Below are positions 1 through 6,029 of a stretch of DNA of 9,082 nucleotides, piece by piece (within the stretch, counting starts at the first letter, position 1; the number at the start of each line of letters is the position of its first letter). The DNA comes from Nitrospinaceae bacterium. Its GTDB lineage: Bacteria > Nitrospinota > Nitrospinia > Nitrospinales > VA-1. Under the pieces are notes generated by a model that did not search any database, was not told the DNA's origin, and saw only the letters and a list, made by a program, of their open reading frames with translations. The stretch covers positions 1 through 9,082 of the forward strand of contig JAJDBA010000259.1 of assembly GCA_029261675.1 (NCBI GenBank). The letters are read 5' to 3'. The position numbers were made by a program, and so were the translations under genes.

Positions 1-447
1 CGAAAATATTCCTTTTTTATCTATCCCTTCATCACCGCTTGTTGCGGTATGGAGTTTATGTCCGTGGCCGGTCCAAGGTACGATCTGGATCGTATGGGCG
101 CGGCATTTCCTCGTTTCTCACCCCGACAGGCCGACCTGCTCATGGTGGTGGGAACGATCAGTCACAAACAGGCACCTATTCTGGTAAAAGTTTTTAACCA
201 GATGACAGAACCAAAATGGGTTGTGGCTTACGGGGTATGTACCGTCTCCGGTGGATTCTATGATAACTATTCAACCGTGATGGGAATTGATACTTTGATT
301 CCGGTGGATGTTTATATCCCGGGTTGTCCGCCACGACCAGAAATGGTCATAGACGCGCTGATGAAACTTCAAGACAAGGTTCAAGCAGAAACTCTTGAAG
401 ACCATGTCAAAGGCCCAGCACTAGTAACCCCTGCCAGCAAACTGTAG
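1..447 (+). CDS. nuoB: NADH-quinone oxidoreductase subunit B (NuoB), 5' end missing
   Basis: This is the complex I subunit that holds the terminal [4Fe-4S] cluster N2, which passes electrons to quinone at the junction of the peripheral and membrane arms. The reading frame is open from base 1, so the gene starts before the window; 148 residues are visible. All four N2 ligand cysteines are present: the tandem pair in ITACCGMEFM (visible residues 14-15), Cys80 in YGVCTVSGG, and Cys109 in IPGCPPRPE. The family motifs GPRYD, FSPRQADLL and GTISHKQAP are also clear. The ACCGMEFM and YGVCTVSGGFYD variants differ from the proteobacterial form and resemble complex I of nitrite-oxidising lineages, as I recall them. 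The gene ends in a short Ala/Pro/Lys tail. No nuoC follows; the next gene converges from the other strand, so nuoB is the last gene of its transcription unit. Confidence 0.97.
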   Translation, partial: RKYSFFIYPFITACCGMEFMSVAGPRYDLDRMGAAFPRFSPRQADLLMVVGTISHKQAPILVKVFNQMTEPKWVVAYGVCTVSGGFYDNYSTVMGIDTLIPVDVYIPGCPPRPEMVIDALMKLQDKVQAETLEDHVKGPALVTPASKL

Positions 448-462
448 CGGCGAACCGCCGCT
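446..462 (+). other. GC-rich hairpin overlapping the nuoB stop codon
   Basis: AGCGGCG, AAC, CGCCGCT form a perfect 7-bp GC-rich stem with a 3-nt loop. It begins on the last two bases of the nuoB TAG stop codon. No T-run follows, so it is not a standard Rho-independent terminator. It could protect the mRNA 3' end or pause transcription. The pairing is directly visible; any role is inferred. Confidence 0.45.
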
Positions 463-480
463 GGTAATAGGTCTATTCCC

Positions 481-512
481 GTAAAGCGAGCAAATATTGT
501 TGCGCTTTTTAC
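481..512 (+). terminator. Possible weak Rho-independent terminator after nuoB
   Basis: AAAGCG (483-488) pairs with CGCTTT (503-508). After a 2-nt bulge, CAA (491-493) pairs with TTG (500-502), leaving a 6-nt loop. A run of five T follows on the 3' side (506-510). Stem strength is modest and the T-run partly overlaps the stem, so this is only a candidate. The rest of 448-623 shows no gene. It contains a run of eight C at 586-593 and lies between the convergent ends of nuoB and the minus-strand gene ending at 624. Confidence 0.35.
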
Positions 513-623
513 TGTAGGTTAGCCAGCATTTCTTCAAAGTGTGCGGCTAGCTATGCTGTTGCCGAACTTCTAAGTTTTTCGCAATCCCCCCCCATAAAAA
601 TTTCTTGTTCATATGCCCAACTA

Positions 624-1901
624 TTAGGGAATCGCAGAGGGGTTCTGACCTATTGGCCCTACGTCAAGTAGTTTTGCTGCGCCTTGGCGTTCGATCTCGG
701 TGAAGTTTTTTGATTTCATCATACGAGTTATCTGTACACGTTTTTCTTCGATAAACTTTTTTAGATCTTCCTCATCCGAAACTTTTAAATTTATCTCTCC
801 ATCCGTTCCGATATATCGATCTTTTAAAAAATGAAAATAGATGGCGAGTCGTTTTTGGGGATCTTTGATTTGCATTTTATAAGTGAGAATCATCAATGCT
901 TCTCGTTTGCGATCAATTCTATATCCCAAGCGGGTGTTGTCGAGCTTGTCGAATTGTTGTGCCAATATCGAAAAAGGTTCTTTGGTATCCGATTCCATCA
1001 TTGTTGGGAGAGGCAATAATTTTGCAGCCGCAATATCGAGCAGCAAAGAAAGCGCTCGGGTTTGTTCACCCAGATAAGCCGCTTTGATGGGGAACTTGCG
1101 GTTCAGTCGTCCCATTTCCTTTAATATCGGTTCCATTTTTTCAATAGCCTGAGAAAGTTTTGTCAGGCTCTCATCCTCGAAAGGCATCCAAAACCATTGC
1201 ACTTCCTTCGGTATATTTAAATCTTCATTTATTTGTCGGGCAAAAAAACGATCCAGCATTTTTGGGAATTCAGGCAAGAAAAAAGCCGTGACTGTATCCG
1301 CAAAATAAGGAAAGTTTAGAAACAAAAATCTCGGATCAGAACGAATGTTTAGCCCGTAAGCCTCTAACTCATTGGCGGCTCCTAGAAACGGTTGCGTCAA
1401 ATGAAGTGATTCGTGAAGGTGTGTCGCGTTGCCATAGACGCGACTGTCTATCAGAATGGTTGCGGGAGAAATTCGGATAGAGTCGTAAGTCGTGTGAGCA
1501 AATTGCCAGGGTTGTAATAACTCGCCAGACCAGGACTGAATGATAAATTGCTTTAACGGTGCCGGGGCAAGATCTGGAGAAATAGCATGCAAGCGTTTCA
1601 GAGTTTGTCGCATGCGGTTGACTGAAAGATCGAGCAGGTCATTCGATTGATGGCATTCATCACAACCGTAAGTTTTGAATCCGGGAATGGAAAAGACAGT
1701 CGGCTCAGATTCTGGAAGCAGTTGAACGCTTTTTGTAGGGCCAACGGTTGGGTCAAAACTTTCTGTGGGTTTTTGCGGTTTGTGGATTTTAATCAATCGG
1801 TCCAGCTCTCCCAAACCCATTTTTTCTGCGGCAAAAATAGAGGAGGCAAAGCAATAGAGCAGGAAAAAAATTCCGATCATTAAAGTACGGTATAGATTCA
1901 A
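624..1901 (-). CDS. Exported protein with one c-type heme site and an HExxH zinc-site motif, family unknown
   Basis: I do not recognise the family. The 425-residue product starts with a signal peptide: a short basic start (MNLYR), a hydrophobic stretch to about residue 22, then an FAA cleavage site near residue 25. A c-type heme motif CDECH lies at residues 80-84. A metallopeptidase-like motif HESLH lies at 163-167, followed by Glu178 and Glu180 in NELEAYG, the HExxH...E arrangement of gluzincin-type zinc sites. A strand-like segment (ATILIDSRVYG) precedes the motif, as in zincin folds. The C-terminal half is helical and charged with no motif I know. The start is TTG at 1901: GGAG lies 6 nt upstream and this start gives the full signal peptide. 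The next ATG, at 1883, has no ribosome-binding site, and the longer open frame to 2102 runs through the upstream cytochrome gene. The gene lies 65 bp behind that cytochrome gene on the same strand, so it is probably co-transcribed. Peptidase activity and heme attachment are inferences from motifs. Confidence 0.85.
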   Translation of the reverse strand: MNLYRTLMIGIFFLLYCFASSIFAAEKMGLGELDRLIKIHKPQKPTESFDPTVGPTKSVQLLPESEPTVFSIPGFKTYGCDECHQSNDLLDLSVNRMRQTLKRLHAISPDLAPAPLKQFIIQSWSGELLQPWQFAHTTYDSIRISPATILIDSRVYGNATHLHESLHLTQPFLGAANELEAYGLNIRSDPRFLFLNFPYFADTVTAFFLPEFPKMLDRFFARQINEDLNIPKEVQWFWMPFEDESLTKLSQAIEKMEPILKEMGRLNRKFPIKAAYLGEQTRALSLLLDIAAAKLLPLPTMMESDTKEPFSILAQQFDKLDNTRLGYRIDRKREALMILTYKMQIKDPQKRLAIYFHFLKDRYIGTDGEINLKVSDEEDLKKFIEEKRVQITRMMKSKNFTEIERQGAAKLLDVGPIGQNPSAIP

Positions 1902-1907
1902 AAAAAA

Positions 1908-1911
1908 CTCC
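1908..1911 (-). promoter_or_regulatory. Ribosome-binding site deciding a TTG start
   Basis: Minus-strand GGAG sits 6 nt upstream of the TTG codon at 1901-1899, separated by a run of T. It supports TTG over the ATG 18 bases further in, which lacks a Shine-Dalgarno sequence. Confidence 0.6.
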
Positions 1912-1966
1912 GTTGTGTGTGGAAGAAAGTAATTAGCTCTTTTATTCGGAGAGCGTAGAGGAAAAA

Positions 1967-3706
1967 TTATTTCGGTTTGATGATATTGAAACGTTGCCAT
2001 ACGCTGATGACCTTGCGGCCATTCCGGTCTTCTTTGGCTCCATCCCAGACGGCAAAGGCCATCAGGGCGGGATCTATCCGATTGGCATAATCCACATCCC
2101 ATTTTCCTGTTTTAGGCATATCGCGAAGGAAGACAACAGTCCAAATGCCGTCTTTCCATTCCCCTGCACCATCGATATTCTGGTTTTCGGGAGGTTGGGG
2201 AGTGATGGTGCCGAATCCTTCGGCGTTCAATTCTTCAACAGGATTCTGACCCGTCGCATTTAATTTTGAAACTGGATTAGACATGATGCCACCGTAGATG
2301 AGCGCATCCATATCGACCCCACCCCCGGCATATTCGAGATCGTCTTCTGCTTCAAGTGCTTCTTCGAGTCCGGCCTTCCAATGCCAGATATTTACTGGCT
2401 TGCTACGGTTTCCCATTCCAAAAAACGGTTCGTTGTGCCCATGTGTGTGTAGTGTTACCGCACCCAAGGCGAACTGCACAGCAACTCCATCGCGGAATAT
2501 GTCTGAATGCAATTCAGAAAACGCGTCATGAGTAGGATCGTTCCATTTGATGCGGATGGCGAGTTGTTCTCCATTGTTGACGGAAGCCACATTGACAATT
2601 TCAACCGCACTGCGACGCGCAGAGAGCGGACGCAAAACCAAGCTGGTTGATTTCACTCCTTCCCATACCGGGCTGAACGGGTCGGTGCTTAACTCAAATT
2701 CAACGGGAAGAGAATAGACATCGGTTTCAAATTCGGCTTTTTCAAATTTTTTGGAAAAATTTGAACGAATGTAATGCACCAATGCCCAACGGTCTTCTTC
2801 AGGAAGGTCTATGTAGGAGCGCATCGGCGTTCCATCGAGACCGGAGGAGATCGTTCGGAAGATATCATCCGGTTTATGACCGCCCTTCAGGGCTTGCGGA
2901 TTGGTAATGTCATGAACAAATACGGCATGCTTCCAGGCATCCATCAGTGACTCAGATAATTCTCCATCGCCTTTAAGGGAGTCGCCATGACAGCGGTTGC
3001 ACTTCAGTTCTTCGTAAAGGTTTTTACCTTTTTTGATTAATTCAGGTGAAGAATCGGGGTGAGTTTTGGCTTCGATTTTTTCACCCTGTTTCTCTTTTTT
3101 AAAACGTTCGGAAAAGTTTTTTATATGATTGATCAATGCCCAGGTGTCTTCTGGGGTCAACGCGTCTTTCCATGCTGGCATGGATGTCCCGGGTACGCCT
3201 TCAACAATAGTTCGATATAAATCTTCATCACGCGGTAGGGTTCCGGTGGGTGTGGTTCGAAACTTGAAAATACCTTTTCGGAAATCTCGTGGCCAAGGGT
3301 AGAGATATTCTGTGGCTTTACCACCGCCATTGCCATCTTTACCATGGCAGAACACGCACATATGCATGAAAATGTTACGTCCGCGCGCCAATAGAGCTTT
3401 GTTGCTCATGTCTTCGGGTTTTGACATCCCCATGTCATCATGAGCGCCCTTGGTTCGGAAAATGCTGCCATCACTTTCCCCGTGATCCATATGCCCATGA
3501 TCCATGGCGTCGGGTTGTTCTGTACGATATTCTCCACCTGAAACTGCCGGTGCGGAGTGGTCGCTATGATCGCTGTGGTCCATGGAGCCATGATTCATGG
3601 AACCATGATCCATAGGTTTATCTTCAGAAAATGCGGTAGGAATGATCCAGCAAAACCCTATCAATAAAATGAATATGAAAAGGTAAGATTTTTTGTTCAG
3701 CTTCAT
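1967..3706 (-). CDS. Exported multiheme cytochrome: Met/His-rich linker, two cytochrome c domains and an EB_dh/NxrC-like heme b domain
   Basis: The 579-residue product is predicted to be an envelope electron carrier. A signal peptide spans about residues 1-28 (KLNKK, hydrophobic core, TAFS). Residues 32-76 are a Met/His/Asp-rich linker with MDHG, MNHG and MDHS repeats of the kind seen in copper-handling proteins. Cytochrome c domain 1 has CVFCH at 117-121 with likely axial Met176 (GTSMPAW). Domain 2 has CNRCH at 236-240 with likely axial Met295 (GTPMRSY). Residues about 330-575 resemble the heme b-binding gamma subunit of type II DMSO-reductase-family enzymes (ethylbenzene dehydrogenase, selenate/chlorate reductase, nitrite oxidoreductase). 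Candidate b-heme ligands are Met431 (FFGMGNRS) and Lys565 (NGRKVIS). The start was set at ATG 3706 because AAGGAG lies 6 nt upstream and the signal peptide begins there; the longer frame to 3787 overlaps the preceding gene. No molybdenum catalytic subunit or FeS beta subunit is in the window, so the partner enzyme is unknown. An NxrC role is inference. Confidence 0.92.
   Translation of the reverse strand: MKLNKKSYLFIFILLIGFCWIIPTAFSEDKPMDHGSMNHGSMDHSDHSDHSAPAVSGGEYRTEQPDAMDHGHMDHGESDGSIFRTKGAHDDMGMSKPEDMSNKALLARGRNIFMHMCVFCHGKDGNGGGKATEYLYPWPRDFRKGIFKFRTTPTGTLPRDEDLYRTIVEGVPGTSMPAWKDALTPEDTWALINHIKNFSERFKKEKQGEKIEAKTHPDSSPELIKKGKNLYEELKCNRCHGDSLKGDGELSESLMDAWKHAVFVHDITNPQALKGGHKPDDIFRTISSGLDGTPMRSYIDLPEEDRWALVHYIRSNFSKKFEKAEFETDVYSLPVEFELSTDPFSPVWEGVKSTSLVLRPLSARRSAVEIVNVASVNNGEQLAIRIKWNDPTHDAFSELHSDIFRDGVAVQFALGAVTLHTHGHNEPFFGMGNRSKPVNIWHWKAGLEEALEAEDDLEYAGGGVDMDALIYGGIMSNPVSKLNATGQNPVEELNAEGFGTITPQPPENQNIDGAGEWKDGIWTVVFLRDMPKTGKWDVDYANRIDPALMAFAVWDGAKEDRNGRKVISVWQRFNIIKPK
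3479..3613 (-). repeat. Met/His-rich MDHG/MDHS codon repeats in the cytochrome gene
   Basis: Two clusters of short in-frame repeats encode Met-Asp/Asn-His-Gly/Ser units: residues 32-51 (3613-3554) and residues 68-76 (3505-3479). Codon choices vary between copies (GAT/GAC, CAT/CAC, GGT/GGC), which suggests the repeats are kept for their amino acids rather than being a fresh DNA duplication. The composition matches copper-binding segments known from PcoB/CopA-type proteins. Metal binding here is inferred. Confidence 0.75.
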
Positions 3707-3721
3707 TGTTCTCTCCTTACG

Positions 3722-3740
3722 GTTACTCGCTGTAACGAGT
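3722..3740 (-). other. Overlapping alternative hairpins in the leader of the cytochrome gene
   Basis: In the 49-bp gap before the cytochrome gene, GTTAC (3722-3726) can pair with GTAAC (3732-3736). Alternatively, ACTCG (3725-3729) can pair with CGAGT (3736-3740). The two 5-bp stems share bases and exclude each other. They sit just upstream of the AAGGAG ribosome-binding site at 3718-3713. Both stems are short, so a switching role is speculative. Confidence 0.3.
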
Positions 3741-3755
3741 AGAAGGATTTTGTGA

Positions 3756-4241
3756 TTACTTCTTATGCGCGCGAACCATTTTTGCACCCTGATCTAGGTC
3801 TGCCAAATCTTTTAAATTGAAATAATTTTCTTTTTGTCCCAAGCCGAAATACCAGGCGTGGTCTAGGCCTCTTTCTTCTCCTGTCCAAATATAATAGCTA
3901 CCGCCATTTTGGAACTCGGGAGCCAGACCAAGAGTTTCGTCGTCTTTACTTTTTACTTTTCCCGTAGACTGCCATAAATTGTTTAGTTCATTTAGCGTGG
4001 GCAATCGCCAATCATCGTGCCCGGCAAATTTTTGGGAATTTTTTGAAGTGACATATTCGAGGGCATCGTACCAATTCAACCCTTTTTTAAGATCGTGAAA
4101 GGAATCGCTTTTTTGCCAGACTAATCCAGTGCGTTCATCGGTAACGGTACCGTTATTGTTATCTTTGAAAGGTTCGGCCCAAAGCAGATGGGGAAAGGAA
4201 AGTAAAACAAGAAAAATGTATGTTAAAGCTCTCGACACCAT
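3756..4241 (-). CDS. Exported DUF1566 (Lcl_C-type) domain protein
   Basis: The 161-residue product has a signal peptide (SRALTY then a hydrophobic core, cleavage after LLWA at about residue 22). One DUF1566/Lcl C-terminal domain follows. Its marks are the opening motif FKDNNNGTVTDERTGLVWQK at 25-44, NWYDALEYV at 56-64 and HDDWRLPTLNEL at 75-86. The family is common in bacterial envelopes as C-type-lectin-like modules and has no agreed biochemical role. The motif GSYYIWTGE at 114-122 and the closing VRAHKK fit the end of the domain, so this is a complete single-domain form. It is the first gene of the minus-strand operon, 49 bp before the cytochrome gene, and follows a good extended -10 promoter. 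An AGGGG-type ribosome-binding site precedes the ATG. A structural or accessory role for the cytochrome is a guess from position alone. Confidence 0.93.
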   Translation of the reverse strand: MVSRALTYIFLVLLSFPHLLWAEPFKDNNNGTVTDERTGLVWQKSDSFHDLKKGLNWYDALEYVTSKNSQKFAGHDDWRLPTLNELNNLWQSTGKVKSKDDETLGLAPEFQNGGSYYIWTGEERGLDHAWYFGLGQKENYFNLKDLADLDQGAKMVRAHKK

Positions 4242-4264
4242 GAAAACACCCCTTTTTGTGTTTC
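4242..4264 (-). promoter_or_regulatory. 5' leader hairpin with the ribosome-binding site in its loop
   Basis: Read on the minus strand, AAACAC (4263-4258) pairs with GTGTTT (4249-4244), with a further G-C closing pair across a one-base bulge. The 8-nt loop (4257-4250) reads AAAAAGGG and contains most of the ribosome-binding site. The stem ends directly before the ATG of the DUF1566 gene. The predicted transcript start near 4270 would put this hairpin at the very 5' end of the mRNA. The pairing is seen; an effect on stability or translation is inferred. Confidence 0.4.
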
Positions 4265-4276
4265 AGCGAATAATCA

Positions 4277-4285
4277 ATTATACCA
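4277..4285 (-). promoter_or_regulatory. Extended -10 promoter for the 4241-624 operon
   Basis: On the minus strand the sequence is TGG TATAAT: a perfect sigma70 -10 hexamer at 4282-4277 preceded by the TGn extension. The -35 region 17 bp upstream is a T-rich stretch without a good TTGACA match, which is typical of extended -10 promoters. Initiation would be expected near 4270, giving a leader of about 28 nt. The region 4242-4352 separates divergent genes, so it must also hold the promoter for the plus-strand gene at 4353; no equally good match was found for that one. Confidence 0.6.
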
Positions 4286-4352
4286 TTATTCCAGTAAGGG
4301 AAAAAAAACAAAACTCTAGTAATTTTACCTAAAGAATCCAACATAATAAGTT

Positions 4353-5789
4353 ATGAAACCACTCCTACATGCTCCCAAACTCAATGCCGCAGATCTGCCT
4401 TGGTTTAATACGCGTGGGCCGCTTGATCTCTCTGATTTTAAGGGGAAACTGGCGATTCTTGATTTCTGGACCTATTGTTGCATCAATTGTATTCATGTTA
4501 TTCCAACGCTGAAACGCATTGAAGAGAGTTTTTCAGATTCGGTGATTGTGGTAGGAGTACACAGTCCCAAATTTCCGGGAGAAAAAAATACCAGAAACCT
4601 GGAGCAGGCTATTCATCGTTATGAGATAGAACATCCTGTTGTTCAGGATGTTCATTTTTCCATTTGGAAAAATTATGCGATCCGTGCCTGGCCGACCCTT
4701 ATTTTAGTCGGACCGAATGGATATATTCTGGGCGAGTATTCTGGAGAACCGAATCCAGATATGTTGCTGAATACTATAGATGGGATACTTAAAGATTTAA
4801 AATCCCAAAATGCTCTTTTTGGTGATGCGAAGGATTTATTGTTGGTCGATAAAAATGCAGATGAAAAAACTTTATCCTTCCCTGGAAAAATTTCTTATAG
4901 CTTCGAAGACAAGGAATTTGCCATCGCCGATAGTAACCATAATCAGGTTGTTACAGCGGATAGTGAAGGGCGTATCACCCGCCGTATCGGGTCCGGAAAA
5001 ATCGGAAAAAGAGAGGGAACTTTTAACGAAGCAGAATTCTTTCGTCCGCAAGGACTTTGTTTTCAAGAAGGGGTGATCTGGGTCGCCGATACAGAAAATC
5101 ATTTATTAAGAAGAATAGATGTTGAAGGTGAAACGGTAGCAACCTGCGCAGGAACAGGTGAACAAGGGACCGCATTAAAAATAGGCAAGGAGGTTTCCTT
5201 AAGTTCTCCCTGGGATGTTTCGGTTGCAGACGGCTGGCTTTATTTTGCTAATGCTGGTAGTCACCAGATCGGTGTCTATCATATAGACGAAGGAACCGTT
5301 GAACCTTTCGCGGGTACTTCGCAAGAAGCTCTGATAGACGGTCCGCGTTTTAACGGCGCCTTTGCACAACCTTCAGGTCTTTCTACAGGCGGTAATAAAT
5401 TGTTTTTAGCGGATAGTGAAACCAGTGCCATTCGCAGTGTTCGTCTCGATGAGTTTGGTTTTATCGCTACCTATATAGGAAAAGGATTATTCGATTTTGG
5501 CGATCACGATGGGAAAGGCAAGCAGGCGTTGTTGCAACACCCTCTCGGAGTTCATTATTCAAAGGATAAGGTCTATATCGCGGATTCCTATAATCATAAA
5601 ATAAAAGTACTGGACTTGAAGACTCAAAGCGTAATCACAGTTGATCTCGCAACCGAGGGTGTCGGGCAGCTTTGGGAACCGGCGGGAGTATTTGAGCTTA
5701 ATAATCGATTGTATATTTCAGATACCAATAATCATCGAATTTTAAAAGTCGATCTGGAATCAGGAAGGACAGAAGTATTTATTGATTAA
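4353..5789 (+). CDS. Thioredoxin-like plus NHL-repeat propeller protein (NHLRC2-like)
   Basis: The 478-residue product has no signal peptide and is predicted to be cytosolic. Residues 1-150 form a thioredoxin/TlpA-like domain with the active-site motif WTYCCINC (39-46): Cys43 and Cys46 form the CxxC pair with an extra Cys42. The cis-proline is Pro114 in RAWPTLILV. Residues about 175-478 form NHL-type beta-propeller repeats, marked by recurring IADSNHNQV, VADTENHLLRR, IADSYNHKIK and ISDTNNHRI units with glycine-rich linkers. This is the architecture of human NHLRC2, which shares the CCINC motif, but the C-terminal beta-stranded domain is absent here. A thiol-redox role is likely; the substrate is unknown. 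ATG 4353 is the only reasonable start because an in-frame TAA lies at 4347-4349. No Shine-Dalgarno sequence is visible upstream, so translation may be leaderless or weak. It diverges from the cytochrome operon. Confidence 0.93.
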   Translation: MKPLLHAPKLNAADLPWFNTRGPLDLSDFKGKLAILDFWTYCCINCIHVIPTLKRIEESFSDSVIVVGVHSPKFPGEKNTRNLEQAIHRYEIEHPVVQDVHFSIWKNYAIRAWPTLILVGPNGYILGEYSGEPNPDMLLNTIDGILKDLKSQNALFGDAKDLLLVDKNADEKTLSFPGKISYSFEDKEFAIADSNHNQVVTADSEGRITRRIGSGKIGKREGTFNEAEFFRPQGLCFQEGVIWVADTENHLLRRIDVEGETVATCAGTGEQGTALKIGKEVSLSSPWDVSVADGWLYFANAGSHQIGVYHIDEGTVEPFAGTSQEALIDGPRFNGAFAQPSGLSTGGNKLFLADSETSAIRSVRLDEFGFIATYIGKGLFDFGDHDGKGKQALLQHPLGVHYSKDKVYIADSYNHKIKVLDLKTQSVITVDLATEGVGQLWEPAGVFELNNRLYISDTNNHRILKVDLESGRTEVFID

Positions 5790-5866
5790 GCAATCATTGC
5801 GTATTGAGTCTTGCTTAGGTATGCTTGCTGGAAAATTTAAAGGCCTTTTTATTACAGGAAATAATT

Positions 5867-6019
5867 GTGGAAGCTCTTTTTACATCCATTGAAAGTATTA
5901 TTCTGGAACTACCGCCTTTGCTGCAATTGCTTTTGGGTATATTTGGCATGCTAGGGGTGATCAAACTTTTTATGTTTATTGTCGATTTCATCGAAGACCG
6001 CCGCGAAGGAAAAAAATAG
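5867..6019 (+). CDS. Small single-helix membrane protein, function unknown
   Basis: The product is about 50 residues. A hydrophobic segment from LPPLLQLLLGIFG through KLFMFIVDFI is enough for one membrane helix, and it ends in a charged tail (EDRREGKK) likely to face the cytoplasm. I chose GTG at 5867 because AGGAA (5856-5860) lies 6 nt upstream. A longer form from TTG 5825 (64 residues, AGG at 5817-5819, 5 nt upstream) is also possible and would add an amphipathic stretch. It lies just downstream of the thioredoxin-NHL gene on the same strand and ends 10 bp from the convergent hydrolase gene. I recognise no family. Its reality rests on length, the ribosome-binding site, the clear membrane-helix pattern and its tight fit between genes. 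Confidence 0.6.
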   Translation: MEALFTSIESIILELPPLLQLLLGIFGMLGVIKLFMFIVDFIEDRREGKK

Positions 6020-6029
6020 GAATCCCCTG

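Noticed and set aside
586..593. Run of eight C as a phase-variation tract
   Set aside because: It lies between convergent gene ends with no coding frame or promoter it could switch; more likely neutral.
1902..1966. GCTCT/AGAGC stem between the cytochrome and the CxxCH/HExxH gene as a terminator
   Set aside because: Only 5 bp with a 9-nt loop and no T-run; the two genes look co-transcribed.
1902..2102. N-terminal extension of the 624-1901 gene as an open frame to 2102
   Set aside because: It runs through the cytochrome coding sequence on the same strand in another frame, has no ribosome-binding site, and would bury the signal peptide.
3707..3787. Longer start for the cytochrome at 3787
   Set aside because: It overlaps the end of the DUF1566 gene and hides the signal peptide; AAGGAG before ATG 3706 decides the start.
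5787..5817. TAAGCAA/TTGCTTA inverted repeat after the thioredoxin-NHL gene as a terminator
   Set aside because: The loop is 17 nt, the stem is AT-rich and no T-run follows, so termination is not supported.
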